From: Ancylobacter crimeensis
Lineage (GTDB): Bacteria; Pseudomonadota; Alphaproteobacteria; Rhizobiales; Xanthobacteraceae
Length of the DNA: 64,000 nucleotides
Direction of reading: 5' to 3'
Assembly (NCBI RefSeq): GCF_023016805.1
Contig: NZ_JALKCH010000003.1
Coordinates: 186,001 to 250,000 of the forward strand
A program made the translations under genes and the position numbers. This document shows positions 46,587 through 56,012 of this stretch, piece by piece (position 1 is the stretch's first letter; every line of letters starts with the position of its first letter). The notes under the pieces were generated by a model that saw only the letters and a program-made list of their open reading frames with translations, was not told the origin of the DNA and ran no database searches.

Positions 46587-47081
46587 GATCTCTTCTTTGA
46601 CAGTCTCAAGAACGCCGCAGTCTCCCAACGCAGTATCGGCCGGAGCCGAGGTGGGCACGCTGGACGGGTTCGGAAAGGCAGGATGTCGGATCATGACCAT
46701 GTACGCCATTTTAGGCCTGATGCCTATTGCGAGGTAACGGTCGGGAAGACTGCGACAGCAGCGCGGGACGCCAATGATCGAACGTCCCGCGCGCCATCAG
46801 ACCGACCGCTTCCTTGGGGGCGACGCAACACGGTTGCGATCGGCGATCCATACAGTCCGGGGGCAACAGGCCTGCGTGGATCGGAAGACCGGCAGCGTGG
46901 GGGCGACTGCCGGGGCGGCGGGCCGTTCTTGGGGATACGACCAGCCGATTGGAAAGAAAGGCCGGATCGGCGGCTCAAGGGCGGGACGAGCCGCCGATCC
47001 TCAAGAATGCCCGGGGCAAGGGCGGCCCCGGGCAGGGTCGGCTGTTGAACGCCAGCCGTTAGACACTCAGCGGTCGGACGT
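46587..47081. other. 495-bp gene-free region between response regulator and degP
   Basis: Frames here are short or shadow-like and none has family text. It should contain the regulator promoter (minus strand, right part of the region) and the end of the degP transcript. The only clear structure is the hairpin at 47008-47034. Composition is ordinary for the window. Confidence 0.5.
47008..47034 (-). terminator. Hairpin downstream of degP
   Basis: TGCCCGGGG (47008-47016) and CCCCGGGCA (47026-47034) make a perfect 9-bp stem 47 bases past the degP stop on the minus strand, followed there by TTCTTG. Probable terminator. Confidence 0.5.
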
Positions 47082-48659
47082 TCAACCGTTGGACTTACCG
47101 AGGGAGATGGCAACGAAGCGCGTGCCCTGCTCCGACTTCACCCGCATCAGCACGGCCTTGCGGTTGTCCTTGCGGGCCTGGGCGAGACCATCGCGCACCT
47201 CGGCCGGGGTCGAGACGGGCTTGCCCCCGACATCAAGGATCACGTCGCCCTCCTTGAGGCCACGCTCGGCCGCCGGGCCGTTCGGGTCGACCTGGGTGAC
47301 AACCACGCCCTCCTTGCCGGCACCGTCGACACTCTTGGCCGGGGCCAGCGAGAGGCCGAGGCGCGGAACGTCATGCGTCTCCTTCTTGTCGTCGCGGTCA
47401 CCGGTGCGATCATTGCTGGCCACGTCCGTGGGGAGCTGTTCCAGCGTGATCGACACGGTGGTCGGCTTGCCATCGCGCAGCACATCGAGCTTCACGGTGG
47501 TGCCCGGCTTCTTCATCGCGATCTTGCGCGACATTTCGCGGGCGTCCTTCACCGTATCGCCGTCGATGGCGGTGACGACATCGCCCGCCTTGAGGCCGGC
47601 CTTCTCACCGGGGGTTCCCGGCTGCACCTGGGCGATCAGCGCGCCCTTGGCGTCGCTCATGCCCAGCGCCTCGGCCACGTCGTCGCTGACCGGCTGGATC
47701 TGCACACCGACATAACCGCGTGCCACCGAACCGCCGCTCTTCAGCGCGTCGACGACCTGCGAGACGGTCTCGGACGGGATCGCGAAGGCGATGCCCACAT
47801 TGCCGCCCGAAGGGGAGACGATGGCCGTGTTCATGCCGATGACTTCGCCGTTCAGGCCGAAGGTCGGACCGCCGGAGTTGCCGCGGTTGATCGGGGCGTC
47901 GATCTGCAGGAAGTCGTCATAGGGGCCAGAACCGATGTCGCGGCCACGAGCCGAAACAATACCCGCGGTCACGGTGCCGCCGAGGCCGAACGGATTGCCG
48001 ACCGCGATGACCCAGTCGCCGACGCGCGGAGCATTCCCGGCGAGCTTCACCCACGGGAAGTCGCCCTTGCCCTCGACCTTGAGCAGCGCCACGTCGGTGC
48101 GCGGATCGGTGCCGATGACCTTGGCGGTATAGGTCTTGCCGTCAGTGGTGGTCACGTCTACTTCGGTGGCGCTGTCGACGACATGGTTGTTGGTCACGAC
48201 ATAGCCGTCGGCGGAGATGAAGAAGCCCGAGCCCTGGCCGACGATGTGGCCATGGCCACCCCCGCGGGGACCGCGCTCGGCGCCGGGCGCACCGGGACCG
48301 CCGGGGCCGAAGCCGAAGCGGCGCATGAAGCGTTCGATCTGCGGCGGCACGTTCTGCGGGCCGGCCTCATCGTCGTCGTTCTGCGCCATCTCGTCGGAGG
48401 TGTCGTCCTTCTTCACCTTCACGCTGACGACGGCAGGCGACACCTTCTCGACGATGTCGGCGAAGGAGAACGCACCGGCCGGCTGGCTGGTGGTGATCTG
48501 CGCATAAGCAGGCGTCACGGTCTCCGGCAGCACGAAAGCGCCGACGGCGCCACCGGCCAGAGCGAGCGTGAAGACACCGGCGAGCAGCCGGGTGCGGCTG
48601 CGGCGCAGGGTGGAGGCGTTCTCAGGGGAGCGGGTCTCGTGGAGCGCGTTGCGCGGCAT
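47082..48659 (-). CDS. degP: Periplasmic serine protease DegP/Do
   Basis: A 525-residue Do-family HtrA protease and chaperone. An N-terminal hydrophobic segment (LLAGVFTLALAGGAVGAF, about 25-42) acts as signal or anchor, with AYAQ as a possible cleavage site. The catalytic triad is His159 (VVTNNHVVDS), Asp189 (DPRTDVALLKV) and Ser262 (NRGNSGGPTF). Two PDZ domains follow, about 300-390 (GYVGVQIQPV) and 420-515 (RLGLSLAPA). Between signal and protease is a Gly/Pro/Asp-rich loop (about 85-138) as in other Do proteases. It lies between ccmH and an OmpR-type pair, a rhizobial gene order, and handles envelope protein damage. Confidence 0.96.
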   Translation of the reverse strand: MPRNALHETRSPENASTLRRSRTRLLAGVFTLALAGGAVGAFVLPETVTPAYAQITTSQPAGAFSFADIVEKVSPAVVSVKVKKDDTSDEMAQNDDDEAGPQNVPPQIERFMRRFGFGPGGPGAPGAERGPRGGGHGHIVGQGSGFFISADGYVVTNNHVVDSATEVDVTTTDGKTYTAKVIGTDPRTDVALLKVEGKGDFPWVKLAGNAPRVGDWVIAVGNPFGLGGTVTAGIVSARGRDIGSGPYDDFLQIDAPINRGNSGGPTFGLNGEVIGMNTAIVSPSGGNVGIAFAIPSETVSQVVDALKSGGSVARGYVGVQIQPVSDDVAEALGMSDAKGALIAQVQPGTPGEKAGLKAGDVVTAIDGDTVKDAREMSRKIAMKKPGTTVKLDVLRDGKPTTVSITLEQLPTDVASNDRTGDRDDKKETHDVPRLGLSLAPAKSVDGAGKEGVVVTQVDPNGPAAERGLKEGDVILDVGGKPVSTPAEVRDGLAQARKDNRKAVLMRVKSEQGTRFVAISLGKSNG

Positions 48660-48785
48660 TGGGTTCGTCCTCTCAGATGTCGTCTGCCCCTCAAGATCAG
48701 GCAGCGTTGAGGAAGAACCTAGAGACCGCCGCCTTAACGCAGGCTGGCGGTCAGGTGAAACTTTCGTAAGGTCCGGCAGCGCGGC

Positions 48786-49301
48786 TCATCCATTCCGGTC
48801 GGACGGCGTTACCAGTCGGCTCAGGCGCTCTTCCTCCTCGCGTGTAAGCGGAGCGGCGGCACTTCGGGCCCGTCTTGCCATCACCACCATGGCGGCGCCG
48901 CCCAGCGCCAGCACGATGAAAGGCGCGATCCAGAGAAACAGATTCGCACCGTGCAGTGTCGGGCGCATCAGCACGAACTCGCCATAGCGGGCGACGAGAT
49001 AGTCCAGCACCTGCTGGTCATCGTCACCAGCCTTCAGCCGCTCGCGCACCAACAGCCTGAGATCACGGGCGAGCGGCGCGTCGGAATCGTCGATCGACTG
49101 GTTCTGACAGACCATGCAACGCAGCTCCCTGGAGAGCGTGCGAGCACGCTCCTCGAGCGCGGGGTCGGAGAGCATCTCGTCGGCGTTTACGGCGAACACG
49201 GGGCGAACCATCGGGCCGAGCGCGCCGAGTGCCAGCGTGAGGACGAGCAGCAGCCGGAAAACGCCTCGCCCGATGCTCCGAGCCATCGACATCCCCTTCA
49301 T
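48786..49301 (-). CDS. ccmH: Cytochrome c maturation protein CcmH
   Basis: A 171-residue CcmH/CycL: signal/membrane helix at about 12-35, the redox motif [16 protein letters not shown] with the Cys pair near residues 62 and 65 that reduces apocytochrome c thiols, a three-helix domain, and a second membrane helix ([18 protein letters not shown]) near residue 120. The ATG overlaps the ccmF stop (ATGA). It is the last of the ccmI-E-F-H set on this strand and acts on the periplasmic face of the inner membrane with CcmF and CcmI. ATGs at 49292 and 49286 are alternatives. Confidence 0.95.
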   Translation of the reverse strand: MKGMSMARSIGRGVFRLLLVLTLALGALGPMVRPVFAVNADEMLSDPALEERARTLSRELRCMVCQNQSIDDSDAPLARDLRLLVRERLKAGDDDQQVLDYLVARYGEFVLMRPTLHGANLFLWIAPFIVLALGGAAMVVMARRARSAAAPLTREEEERLSRLVTPSDRNG

Positions 49302-51301
49302 TCCGCCGGTGCCGGATTGGCGGGCGCCGCATCGGCATTACGGCGTGCCCTGGCCGGCCGCGGCGCACCGATCCGCAGGCGCCGGTCGCTCAGCGACAGC
49401 ACCCCGCCGAACGCCATGACCACCGCCCCCAGCCAGATCAGCGTGACCAGCGGCTTCCAATAGGCGCGGATACCGATGCCTCCGCCGGCCAGTTCGTCGC
49501 CCATGCTCACATAAAGCTGGCCGAAGCCGAAGGTACGGATGCCGGATTCGGTGGTCGGCATGTTGCGCGCGGTGAAAAGGCGCTTCGACGACGTCACCGT
49601 GCCCCGGTCTACCCCACCCTCCCGGATTCGGAAAACGGCGGCGACGTCGCGGTAATTGGGGCCGGTACGCGGCTCGACGCGCTCCAGCGTCAGCTCGTAG
49701 CGGCCGACCGTGGTGCCCTCTCCCGTCTTGATGCCAACGATCCGCTCCGAACTCCAGCTCGTCTCGGCGACGATGCCGAGCAGGCAGATGCCGATACCGG
49801 CATGGGCGAGCATTGTGCCATAGGCGGCGCGCGGCAAGCCGCGCAAGCGCGCCCAGGCTGTCGCCGCCGGCACGCGGCCAAGGCCGGCGCGCTCGGCGAG
49901 GTCGGTGACAGAGCCGAGGATGACGAAAGCAGCAAGCCCGATGCCAATCGGCGCCAGCGCGGGTCCGCCCGCCTGGCCATAAGCGACGGCCAAGCCGGCA
50001 AGAATCGCCAGTCCAAACGCCGCCATGAGGCGCTGGGCGACACCGGCAATATCGCCGCGCTTCCACGCGAGCAATGGGCCGAAGGGCATGACGAACACGA
50101 CGGGCACCATCAGCAGGCCGACGGTGAAGTTGAAATAAGGCGGCCCGACCGTGATCTTCGCGCCATTCCACGCTTCCAGCGCCAGCGGGTACAACGTGCC
50201 GACGAACACCGCGGCTGCCGAGGCGGTGAGCAGGAGGTTGTTCAGCACCAGCGCACCCTCGCGCGAGACGGGCGCGAAGATGCCGCCCTGCCTCAGCATC
50301 GGTGCACGCAGTGCAAACAGACCAAGCGATCCACCGATGAAGGCGACGAGGATCATCAGGATGAAGACGCCGCGTGCCGGATCGGTTGCGAAGGCATGGA
50401 CCGAGGTGAGCACGCCCGAGCGCACCAGAAAGGTTCCGAGCAGCGACAGCGAAAAGGCGAGGATGGCAAGCAGCACCGTCCACACCTTCAACGCGTCGCG
50501 CTTTTCCATCACCACGGCGGAATGGATGAGCGCGGTGCCGGCGAACCACGGCATCAGCGAGGCGTTCTCGACCGGATCCCAGAACCACCAGCCGCCCCAG
50601 CCAAGCTCGTAATAAGCCCAGTACGAACCCATGGCGATGCCGACGGTGAGGAAGGCCCATGCGGCCAACGCCCAGGGCCGCACCCAGCGCGCCCATGCTG
50701 CGTCGATGCGCCCGTCGATCAGGGCCGCGACGGCAAAGGCGAAGGTGATCGAGAAGCCAACATAGCCGAGATAGAGCAGCGGGGGATGGATCGCGAGGCC
50801 GATGTCCTGCAGCACGGGGTTGAGGTCCTGTCCCTCCGCCGGGGCGGGGCTGAGACGCAGGAAGGGGTTCGAGGTCAGCAGGATGAACAGCAGGAACGCG
50901 ACCGCGACCGAGGCCTGCACCGCCAGCACGTTCGCCTTCAGCCGCTGGGGCAGGTTGCTGCCGAACAGCGCGACCATCGCACCGAACAGGCCGAGCACGA
51001 GCACCCAGAGCAGCATGGAACCCTCATGGTTCCCCCAGGCGCTGGTGATCTTGTAGATCAGCGGCATCTCGGAATGCGAGTTCTGGTAAACGTTCAGCAC
51101 CGAGAAGTCGGACTGCACATAGGCGGCGACGAGTGCGGCGAAGGCAAGACTGATGAAGCCGGCAAACGCCACCGCCAGCGCCGGCCCCACCCGCATCAGA
51201 GCCGCGTCGTTGGTGCGCGCGCCCCACACCGGCAGCACCATTTGCAGCAGCGCGACCGCGAGGGCGAGGACGAGGGCGAAATGGCCGGTCTCGGGGATCA
51301 T
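49298..51301 (-). CDS. ccmF: Heme lyase CcmF
   Basis: A 667-residue polytopic membrane protein with about 14-15 helices that ligates heme to apocytochrome c. [20 protein letters not shown] at the N-terminus is the family start; the tryptophan-rich WWD motif appears as [20 protein letters not shown] near residue 230, and conserved histidines occur nearby ([12 protein letters not shown] near 85). A periplasmic loop of about 150 residues precedes the last helix. ATG at 51301 was taken; an open frame to 51388 lies in the ccmE gene. Seventeen bases from ccmE and four-base overlap with ccmH. Confidence 0.97.
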   Translation of the reverse strand: MIPETGHFALVLALAVALLQMVLPVWGARTNDAALMRVGPALAVAFAGFISLAFAALVAAYVQSDFSVLNVYQNSHSEMPLIYKITSAWGNHEGSMLLWVLVLGLFGAMVALFGSNLPQRLKANVLAVQASVAVAFLLFILLTSNPFLRLSPAPAEGQDLNPVLQDIGLAIHPPLLYLGYVGFSITFAFAVAALIDGRIDAAWARWVRPWALAAWAFLTVGIAMGSYWAYYELGWGGWWFWDPVENASLMPWFAGTALIHSAVVMEKRDALKVWTVLLAILAFSLSLLGTFLVRSGVLTSVHAFATDPARGVFILMILVAFIGGSLGLFALRAPMLRQGGIFAPVSREGALVLNNLLLTASAAAVFVGTLYPLALEAWNGAKITVGPPYFNFTVGLLMVPVVFVMPFGPLLAWKRGDIAGVAQRLMAAFGLAILAGLAVAYGQAGGPALAPIGIGLAAFVILGSVTDLAERAGLGRVPAATAWARLRGLPRAAYGTMLAHAGIGICLLGIVAETSWSSERIVGIKTGEGTTVGRYELTLERVEPRTGPNYRDVAAVFRIREGGVDRGTVTSSKRLFTARNMPTTESGIRTFGFGQLYVSMGDELAGGGIGIRAYWKPLVTLIWLGAVVMAFGGVLSLSDRRLRIGAPRPARARRNADAAPANPAPAE

Positions 51302-51318
51302 GGTGGCTCGCTCCCGGT

Positions 51319-51807
51319 TCAGTTGGCGCTGCTGGTGCGGCCGGGCAGCAGAGCCGGAGCGGGCGCGCCACCCTCGCCTTCCTGCCACTTGCCCTGCTTC
51401 TTCAGCGCCTCGACCACTTCCTTGGGCATGTATTTCTCATCGTGCTTGGCGAGCACGCTGTCGGCGCGGAAGCTGCCGTCGGCTTGCAGCACGCCTTCCG
51501 CGACCACGCCCTGCCCTTCTCGGAACAGGTCCGGCAGGATGCCGATATAGGCGACCGGGACATCCGCCCCGCCATCCGTCACCACGAAGCGCACATGGGT
51601 GCCGTCCGCCTTTTCAACCGTGCCATCCTTCACCAGCCCGCCAAGACGCAGCCGGGTGCCGGGGGAAACGTGCTGGGCCGCGATCTCGCTGGGCGAGCGG
51701 AAGAACACGATGGTGTCGGAAAGCGCGAACAGCACCAGTCCGGCGGCAATGCCCAGGACGCCGAGCGCGCAGGAAATGAGGAGAAGACGTCGGCTCTTGC
51801 GGGTCAT
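51319..51807 (-). CDS. ccmE: Heme chaperone CcmE
   Basis: A 162-residue CcmE: one N-terminal membrane anchor ([22 protein letters not shown]) and a periplasmic OB-fold with [15 protein letters not shown] and [29 protein letters not shown]. The heme-binding histidine is in [11 protein letters not shown] near residue 125, and the flexible tail ends in Pro/Ala-rich text. Sits between ccmI and ccmF as in other alphaproteobacteria. Expected size. Confidence 0.97.
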   Translation of the reverse strand: MTRKSRRLLLISCALGVLGIAAGLVLFALSDTIVFFRSPSEIAAQHVSPGTRLRLGGLVKDGTVEKADGTHVRFVVTDGGADVPVAYIGILPDLFREGQGVVAEGVLQADGSFRADSVLAKHDEKYMPKEVVEALKKQGKWQEGEGGAPAPALLPGRTSSAN

Positions 51808-51822
51808 GGTCGCGCCTCTCCC

Positions 51823-52986
51823 TCAGCTTCCCAGCCCGAGCTCGCGCGAGAGCGCGTCGATCTGGGCCAAGGCTGCGTCATTGCCGACGAAGTTACGCCG
51901 GGCGTCCACCGCGGCGGCCTTCGCCTTGTCGGTCTCGCCGAGCACGTTCCAGGCGCGCACCAGCTTGAGCCAGCCTTCGAGGTCGCTGCCATCCTGGGCA
52001 AGGCGACCGGCCAGCCGTTCCACCATGCCACGCACCATGGCGGAACGCTGCTCCGGCGTCATCGCCGCGACGGCGGCGACATCCGCCGTGCTCGGACCGG
52101 CACCGTTCGCATCCTTCGCGGCCGGTGCAGGTGTCGCTCCCCCGCCGGCCAGCTTGTCGAGCGCACCCTTCACCGTCGGCAGCCAGGGCGCGTCGGCAGG
52201 CGCGCCGGCGACCATCCGGCTCCAACGGGCGATGGCCTCGTCGCGCCGCCCGTCCTGCACCGCAGCGAGGCCGAGATAGTAGTTCGCCTTCACCGCCTCC
52301 GGCTCCAGCTTGACGGCCCGCTCGAAAGCGGCCTGCGCGTCGGCTGTGACGACGCCGGCGGCACGTGCGGTCAGCGCCTCGCCGAGCCCGGTCTCGCGAC
52401 CGGCATTCGAACCGGACAGCCGGATGGCGTTCTGCCAGGCGCGCACGGCGTCATCCAGCCTGCCGGTGCGGTAATAGATCGGCGCAACCACCTCATAGCC
52501 ACGTCCGTCATTCGGATTTGCTTCGAGATGGGCCTCCACCTTGCGCACCAGCAGGGCGATATCGGCTTTGGCGGGATCATCGGAAAGACGCGCGGCCAGC
52601 GGCTGACCCGGCAGGGTCGGGGAACCGAGCATGACATAAAGCCCGCCGGCGAGCACAGGTACCCCCACAAGCGCGACCACCGCCGCAATGCGACGCCGGC
52701 GATCCGAGGCGCGCGAGCCCGGTTCGGCGCGTCCCCCGCTCTCGGCGGCGCGCAGCATGCGACGCGCCACCTCGGCGCGGGCGGCCTCGGCCTCGGAGCC
52801 GGCGATCAGCCCGCTCAACCGGTCGCGCTCGATCTCGGCGAGCTGGTCGCGATACACCGCGAGATCGGCCTCGTGCTCATCAGTGCCGTCGACGGCCGCA
52901 GGCCCGCCTGCGCCGATGCGCAACGGCCAGAGCACCGCGAAGATGGCGGCGGCGGTGAGAGCCAGGAAAACGATCCACAGCGTCAT
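51823..52986 (-). CDS. ccmI: Cytochrome c maturation protein CcmI (CycH)
   Basis: A 387-residue apocytochrome c chaperone. Two membrane helices (LWIVFLALTAAAIFAVLWPL at 3-22 and IAAVVALVGVPVLAGGLYVM near 105) bracket a cytoplasmic loop with AVYRDQLAEIERDRLSG; the periplasmic part has TPR-like repeats (GRGYEVVAPIYYRTGRLDDA, AFERAVKLEPEAVKANYYLG). ATG at 52986 with AGAGGA ahead was chosen over the open frame to 53046. First gene of the ccmI-E-F-H unit. Confidence 0.94.
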   Translation of the reverse strand: MTLWIVFLALTAAAIFAVLWPLRIGAGGPAAVDGTDEHEADLAVYRDQLAEIERDRLSGLIAGSEAEAARAEVARRMLRAAESGGRAEPGSRASDRRRRIAAVVALVGVPVLAGGLYVMLGSPTLPGQPLAARLSDDPAKADIALLVRKVEAHLEANPNDGRGYEVVAPIYYRTGRLDDAVRAWQNAIRLSGSNAGRETGLGEALTARAAGVVTADAQAAFERAVKLEPEAVKANYYLGLAAVQDGRRDEAIARWSRMVAGAPADAPWLPTVKGALDKLAGGGATPAPAAKDANGAGPSTADVAAVAAMTPEQRSAMVRGMVERLAGRLAQDGSDLEGWLKLVRAWNVLGETDKAKAAAVDARRNFVGNDAALAQIDALSRELGLGS

Positions 52987-53137
52987 TAGGGTTCCTCTAA
53001 AACGCTGAGGTAGCCGACCGGAGGCTCTACGCCAATGCTTAAGCACCCCGGAACGATTGCCGCAGGCTCACAGTGGTGCGAGCAAAGAGGCCGGGTGCGT
53101 GGAAGCGCCGCACCCTTCGCGGCTCGTTCTACATGAC

Positions 53138-53167
53138 AAGGCTCCCGCCCTTCCGGACGGGAGCCTT
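53138..53167 (-). terminator. Perfect 10-bp hairpin after the lipoprotein gene
   Basis: AAGGCTCCCG (53138-53147) pairs with CGGGAGCCTT (53158-53167) across a ten-base loop, 52 bases past the lipoprotein stop. The A/T ends make it usable in both directions. It isolates the lipoprotein gene from the ccm unit. Confidence 0.6.
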
Positions 53168-53219
53168 GCGCGGCGCAGTCCGGCGACGCCGGCCGCCGGG
53201 GTCATGTACGACAGGTCCG

Positions 53220-53705
53220 TCAGCCCGCGACCGAGGTCCAGGTGCCGTCCGGATTGCGGCAGGCAGTGCCGCGGGCGGTCTGCGGCTGGCCGCTGATGTA
53301 GATGGTGTGGGTGTATTCGCGGCAGCGCGGCGAAGGGCCACGGGCATAGGCCGGTCCGGCGACGATGGTGCCGTAATTGCCGCTGTCACCGCGCCAGCTC
53401 ACCGGAGCGCCGGGGGCTCCGTTCTCCAGCGCCTGCTGCTCGGCCTGGGCGGCGCGGGCGCGGTCCTGCTGGTCGAGCGAGTTGCCGATCATGCCGCCGA
53501 TGAGGCCGCCGGCCGCGACGCCGATGAGGGTAGCCGCGGTGCTGCGCCCGGCAAGCTGGCCGATGACACCGCCGGTGACCGCACCGATCGCGGCACCGTC
53601 CGCCGTGCGCGAGCCGAGCATGGTATTGGGATTGCCGCCATTGGAGGCACAGGCTGCGAGGCTGAGGCCGACCAGTCCGACGGCGACGATCTTGTAGGCG
53701 CGCAT
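53220..53705 (-). CDS. Glycine-zipper outer membrane lipoprotein (17-kDa antigen type)
   Basis: A 161-residue lipoprotein with signal peptide MRAYKIVAVGLVGLSLAAC ending in the lipobox LAAC (Cys19). Residues about 36-75 form a glycine-zipper 2TM-type region (AIGAVTGGVIGQLAGR, GVAAGGLIGGMIGNSLD); the C-terminal part (CREYTHTIYISGQPQTARGTACRNPDGTW) is the conserved surface-antigen tail. GGGGAAGGGG precedes the ATG at 53705; the open frame further upstream has no such site. Probably helps envelope integrity; exact role unknown. Single gene between ccmI and the FeuQ-like kinase. Confidence 0.88.
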   Translation of the reverse strand: MRAYKIVAVGLVGLSLAACASNGGNPNTMLGSRTADGAAIGAVTGGVIGQLAGRSTAATLIGVAAGGLIGGMIGNSLDQQDRARAAQAEQQALENGAPGAPVSWRGDSGNYGTIVAGPAYARGPSPRCREYTHTIYISGQPQTARGTACRNPDGTWTSVAG

Positions 53706-53814
53706 GAGATCCCCTTCCCCCTGAGGGTGGTAAAAACGCTTCGAGCTTCGCAGAAAGCGGACGATTCTGGCGAAAATGGGCTCGAAGCCCTCTCGGAGCG
53801 TCAAGAGGTGGAAA

Positions 53815-55230
53815 TCAGGCCGCCGGCAGGCGCACGATGCAGCGCAGGCCTCCGAACGGCGAGACCCCAAGAGCGAGGCCTCCACCATAGAGCGCTGCCA
53901 ATTCGCTGACGATGGACAGGCCGAGACCCGAGCCCGGACGTGTCTCGTCGAGCCGCCGACCGCGCTTCAATGCCTCGGCGCGCTGCTCGGCGGACAGGCC
54001 CGGCCCATCGTCGTCGATGGTGATCTCGAAGAAGGCACGCTCCCCGAACTGCACCGCCGGCGGCGTCTCCACCCGGACCTCGACGAGGCTGCGCGCCCAT
54101 TTGCAGCCATTGTCGACGAGATTGCCGAGCATCTCCTCAAGATCCTGCCGCTCACCGCGGAAGCGGATCGAGCCGGCCATCTGCGTCTCGACCGCGATCC
54201 CCCTGCCGCGATGAATCTTCTCCAGAGTGCGCACGAGCGCCTCGACGATGGGGCCGACCTCCTCGATCGAAGTCATCACCTGGGCGCGGGCGGCCATGCG
54301 GGCACGGTCCAGATGATGCGCCACCTGCTCCGCCATGAGCTCTGCCTGCTCGCCCACCTTGGCGGCCAGCGGATCCGGCACGCCGGCACCCTCGGCACGC
54401 GCGGCTTCGTTGCGCAGCACGGCAATGGGGGTCTTCAGTGCGTGGGCGAGATTGCCGACATGCATCCGCGCGCGCTCGACGATCTCGCGATTGGTGTCGA
54501 TCAGCGCATTGACCTCCTGCACCAATGGGGCGATCTCGACGGGAAACGTGCCTTCGATCTTTTCCGCCGTGCCCGCACGCACCGCCCCCAGCCCGGCCCG
54601 CATACGCTTGAGCGGGCGCAGGCCGAAGCGGACCTGGAACAGCAGGGTGAACAGGAAGGCCGAGGCGAGGATGAGGAACGTCACAGCAAGCGCGTGATTG
54701 AAGGCGTCGGTCTCCTCGTCGATCTCCGCCGCGTCCGCCGCGACCGAGACGAGGTAGCGCCCGTCCTGCCCGAGATCGACCTGCCGCTCGATGAGGCGCA
54801 GCCTCTGATGCGAGGGGCCATCGACATAGCCCTCGCGCATGCCGGCATCGTCCTTCACGCCGCGATCGAGCAGCAGCGGCAGGTTGCCTTCGGGCAGCGA
54901 GCGGGCGGTCTTGTACTGCCGGGCGGGACCGTCGATGCGGGTGATCTGCCAGTACCAGCCGGAGAGCGGGAAATCGAAGACCGGATCGCCGAGCGTCGTC
55001 GGCTCGGGCATCGTACCCGGCGGAGCGTTGGCGACATCGGCGACGATGGTCTTGAGATAGACGTCGAGCCGCCGGTCGAAGGCCCGTTCCACCGCCTGCC
55101 GATAGATCGAGGACAGCGCGAGGCCGACCACGATCAGCACGACGAGAATCACCAGCGTCGCGGAGACGAACAGGCGGACGGCGAGCGAGCCGGTGCGGGA
55201 GGAGGCGCGCAGCACCTCGGCGAAGCGCAT
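53815..55230 (-). CDS. feuQ: FeuQ/PhoQ-like sensor histidine kinase
   Basis: A 471-residue sensor kinase with membrane helices near 18-42 and 182-202 flanking a periplasmic domain of about 140 residues rich in acidic positions, a HAMP-like linker, and a kinase core with VGNLAHALKTPIAVLRNEA (phospho-His near 268), N box NLVDNGCKW and G boxes IDDDGPGLS and GSGLGLSIVS. The AHALKTP box and DNGCKW are typical of the PhoQ/FeuQ group. Its place next to the regulator and near ccm genes matches rhizobial feuPQ. In Sinorhizobium FeuPQ controls cyclic glucan export; that role here is inferred. Starts four bases after the regulator stop. Confidence 0.88.
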   Translation of the reverse strand: MRFAEVLRASSRTGSLAVRLFVSATLVILVVLIVVGLALSSIYRQAVERAFDRRLDVYLKTIVADVANAPPGTMPEPTTLGDPVFDFPLSGWYWQITRIDGPARQYKTARSLPEGNLPLLLDRGVKDDAGMREGYVDGPSHQRLRLIERQVDLGQDGRYLVSVAADAAEIDEETDAFNHALAVTFLILASAFLFTLLFQVRFGLRPLKRMRAGLGAVRAGTAEKIEGTFPVEIAPLVQEVNALIDTNREIVERARMHVGNLAHALKTPIAVLRNEAARAEGAGVPDPLAAKVGEQAELMAEQVAHHLDRARMAARAQVMTSIEEVGPIVEALVRTLEKIHRGRGIAVETQMAGSIRFRGERQDLEEMLGNLVDNGCKWARSLVEVRVETPPAVQFGERAFFEITIDDDGPGLSAEQRAEALKRGRRLDETRPGSGLGLSIVSELAALYGGGLALGVSPFGGLRCIVRLPAA

Positions 55231-55234
55231 GGCG

Positions 55235-55912
55235 TCAGCCGGCCTGTTCCGGCGGCACCAGCAGATAGCCGAGACCCCTGACGGTCTGGATCGCCTCTAT
55301 GCCGAGCTTCTTGCGCAGGCGGCCGACGAAGACCTCGATCGTATTCGAGTCCCGGTCGAAATCCTGGTCGTAGAGATGCTCCACCAGTTCGGTCCGCGAC
55401 ACCACCCGCCCGGCATGGTGCATCAGATAGGCGAGCAGCCGGTATTCGTGCGAGGTGAGCTTGATCGCCCGTCCCTCGACGCTGACCCGGCCGGAGCGTG
55501 TGTCGAGCAGCAGCGGCCCGCAGGCGAGTTCGCTCGCCGCATGGCCGGTGGCCCGTCGCAACAGGGCGCGCAGGCGGGCCAGCACCTCCTCCATGTGAAA
55601 GGGCTTGGCCACATAGTCGTCGGCGCCGGCATCGAAGCCCTGTACCTTGTCGCTCCAGCGGTCGCGGGCGGTGAGGATCAGCACCGGCATGTTCTTGCCG
55701 GCCCGCCGCCACGCCTCCAGCACCGACAGCCCGTCGAGCCGGGGCAGTCCGATGTCGAGCACCACGGCGTCGTAGGGCTCGGTCTCGCCGAGAAACTGCC
55801 CCTCCTCCCCGTCGAAGGCCCGGTCGACGGCATAGCCGGCATCGCTCAGGGCCTCATGGAGCTGGCGGTTGAGATCGGGATCGTCCTCCACGACGAGCAG
55901 GCGCACATCCAT
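55235..55912 (-). CDS. feuP: FeuP-like OmpR-family response regulator
   Basis: A 225-residue regulator: receiver with EDD at 9-11, phospho-acceptor Asp53 (VVLDIGLPRLD) and Lys in YVAKPFHM near 105; C-terminal winged helix with SHEYRLLAYLMHHAGRVVSR and NTIEVFVGRLRKKLG. The YDQDFDRDSNTIEV text is typical of the PhoP/FeuP branch. ATG at 55912; an open frame to 55966 lacks a good site. Operon with the FeuQ-like kinase. The neighbouring block to the right is phage-like, so this gene marks the core boundary. Confidence 0.9.
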   Translation of the reverse strand: MDVRLLVVEDDPDLNRQLHEALSDAGYAVDRAFDGEEGQFLGETEPYDAVVLDIGLPRLDGLSVLEAWRRAGKNMPVLILTARDRWSDKVQGFDAGADDYVAKPFHMEEVLARLRALLRRATGHAASELACGPLLLDTRSGRVSVEGRAIKLTSHEYRLLAYLMHHAGRVVSRTELVEHLYDQDFDRDSNTIEVFVGRLRKKLGIEAIQTVRGLGYLLVPPEQAG

Positions 55913-56012
55913 TCCCTTCGATCGGTCGCCGCGTCGTCCGGCTGCGGCGGGCGGGGAGCATGCCACCGCGCGGCGCCGATGTCAGGTCGTCGCGTCGGGG
56001 AAACCGGCCTGC

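Noticed and set aside
46774-47715. 313-codon plus-strand frame entering the degP region
   Set aside because: Most of it is antisense to degP and the rest is non-conserved intergenic sequence.
49802-51550. 582-codon plus-strand frame opposite ccmF/ccmE
   Set aside because: Shadow of ccmF and ccmE; highly charged, no motif.
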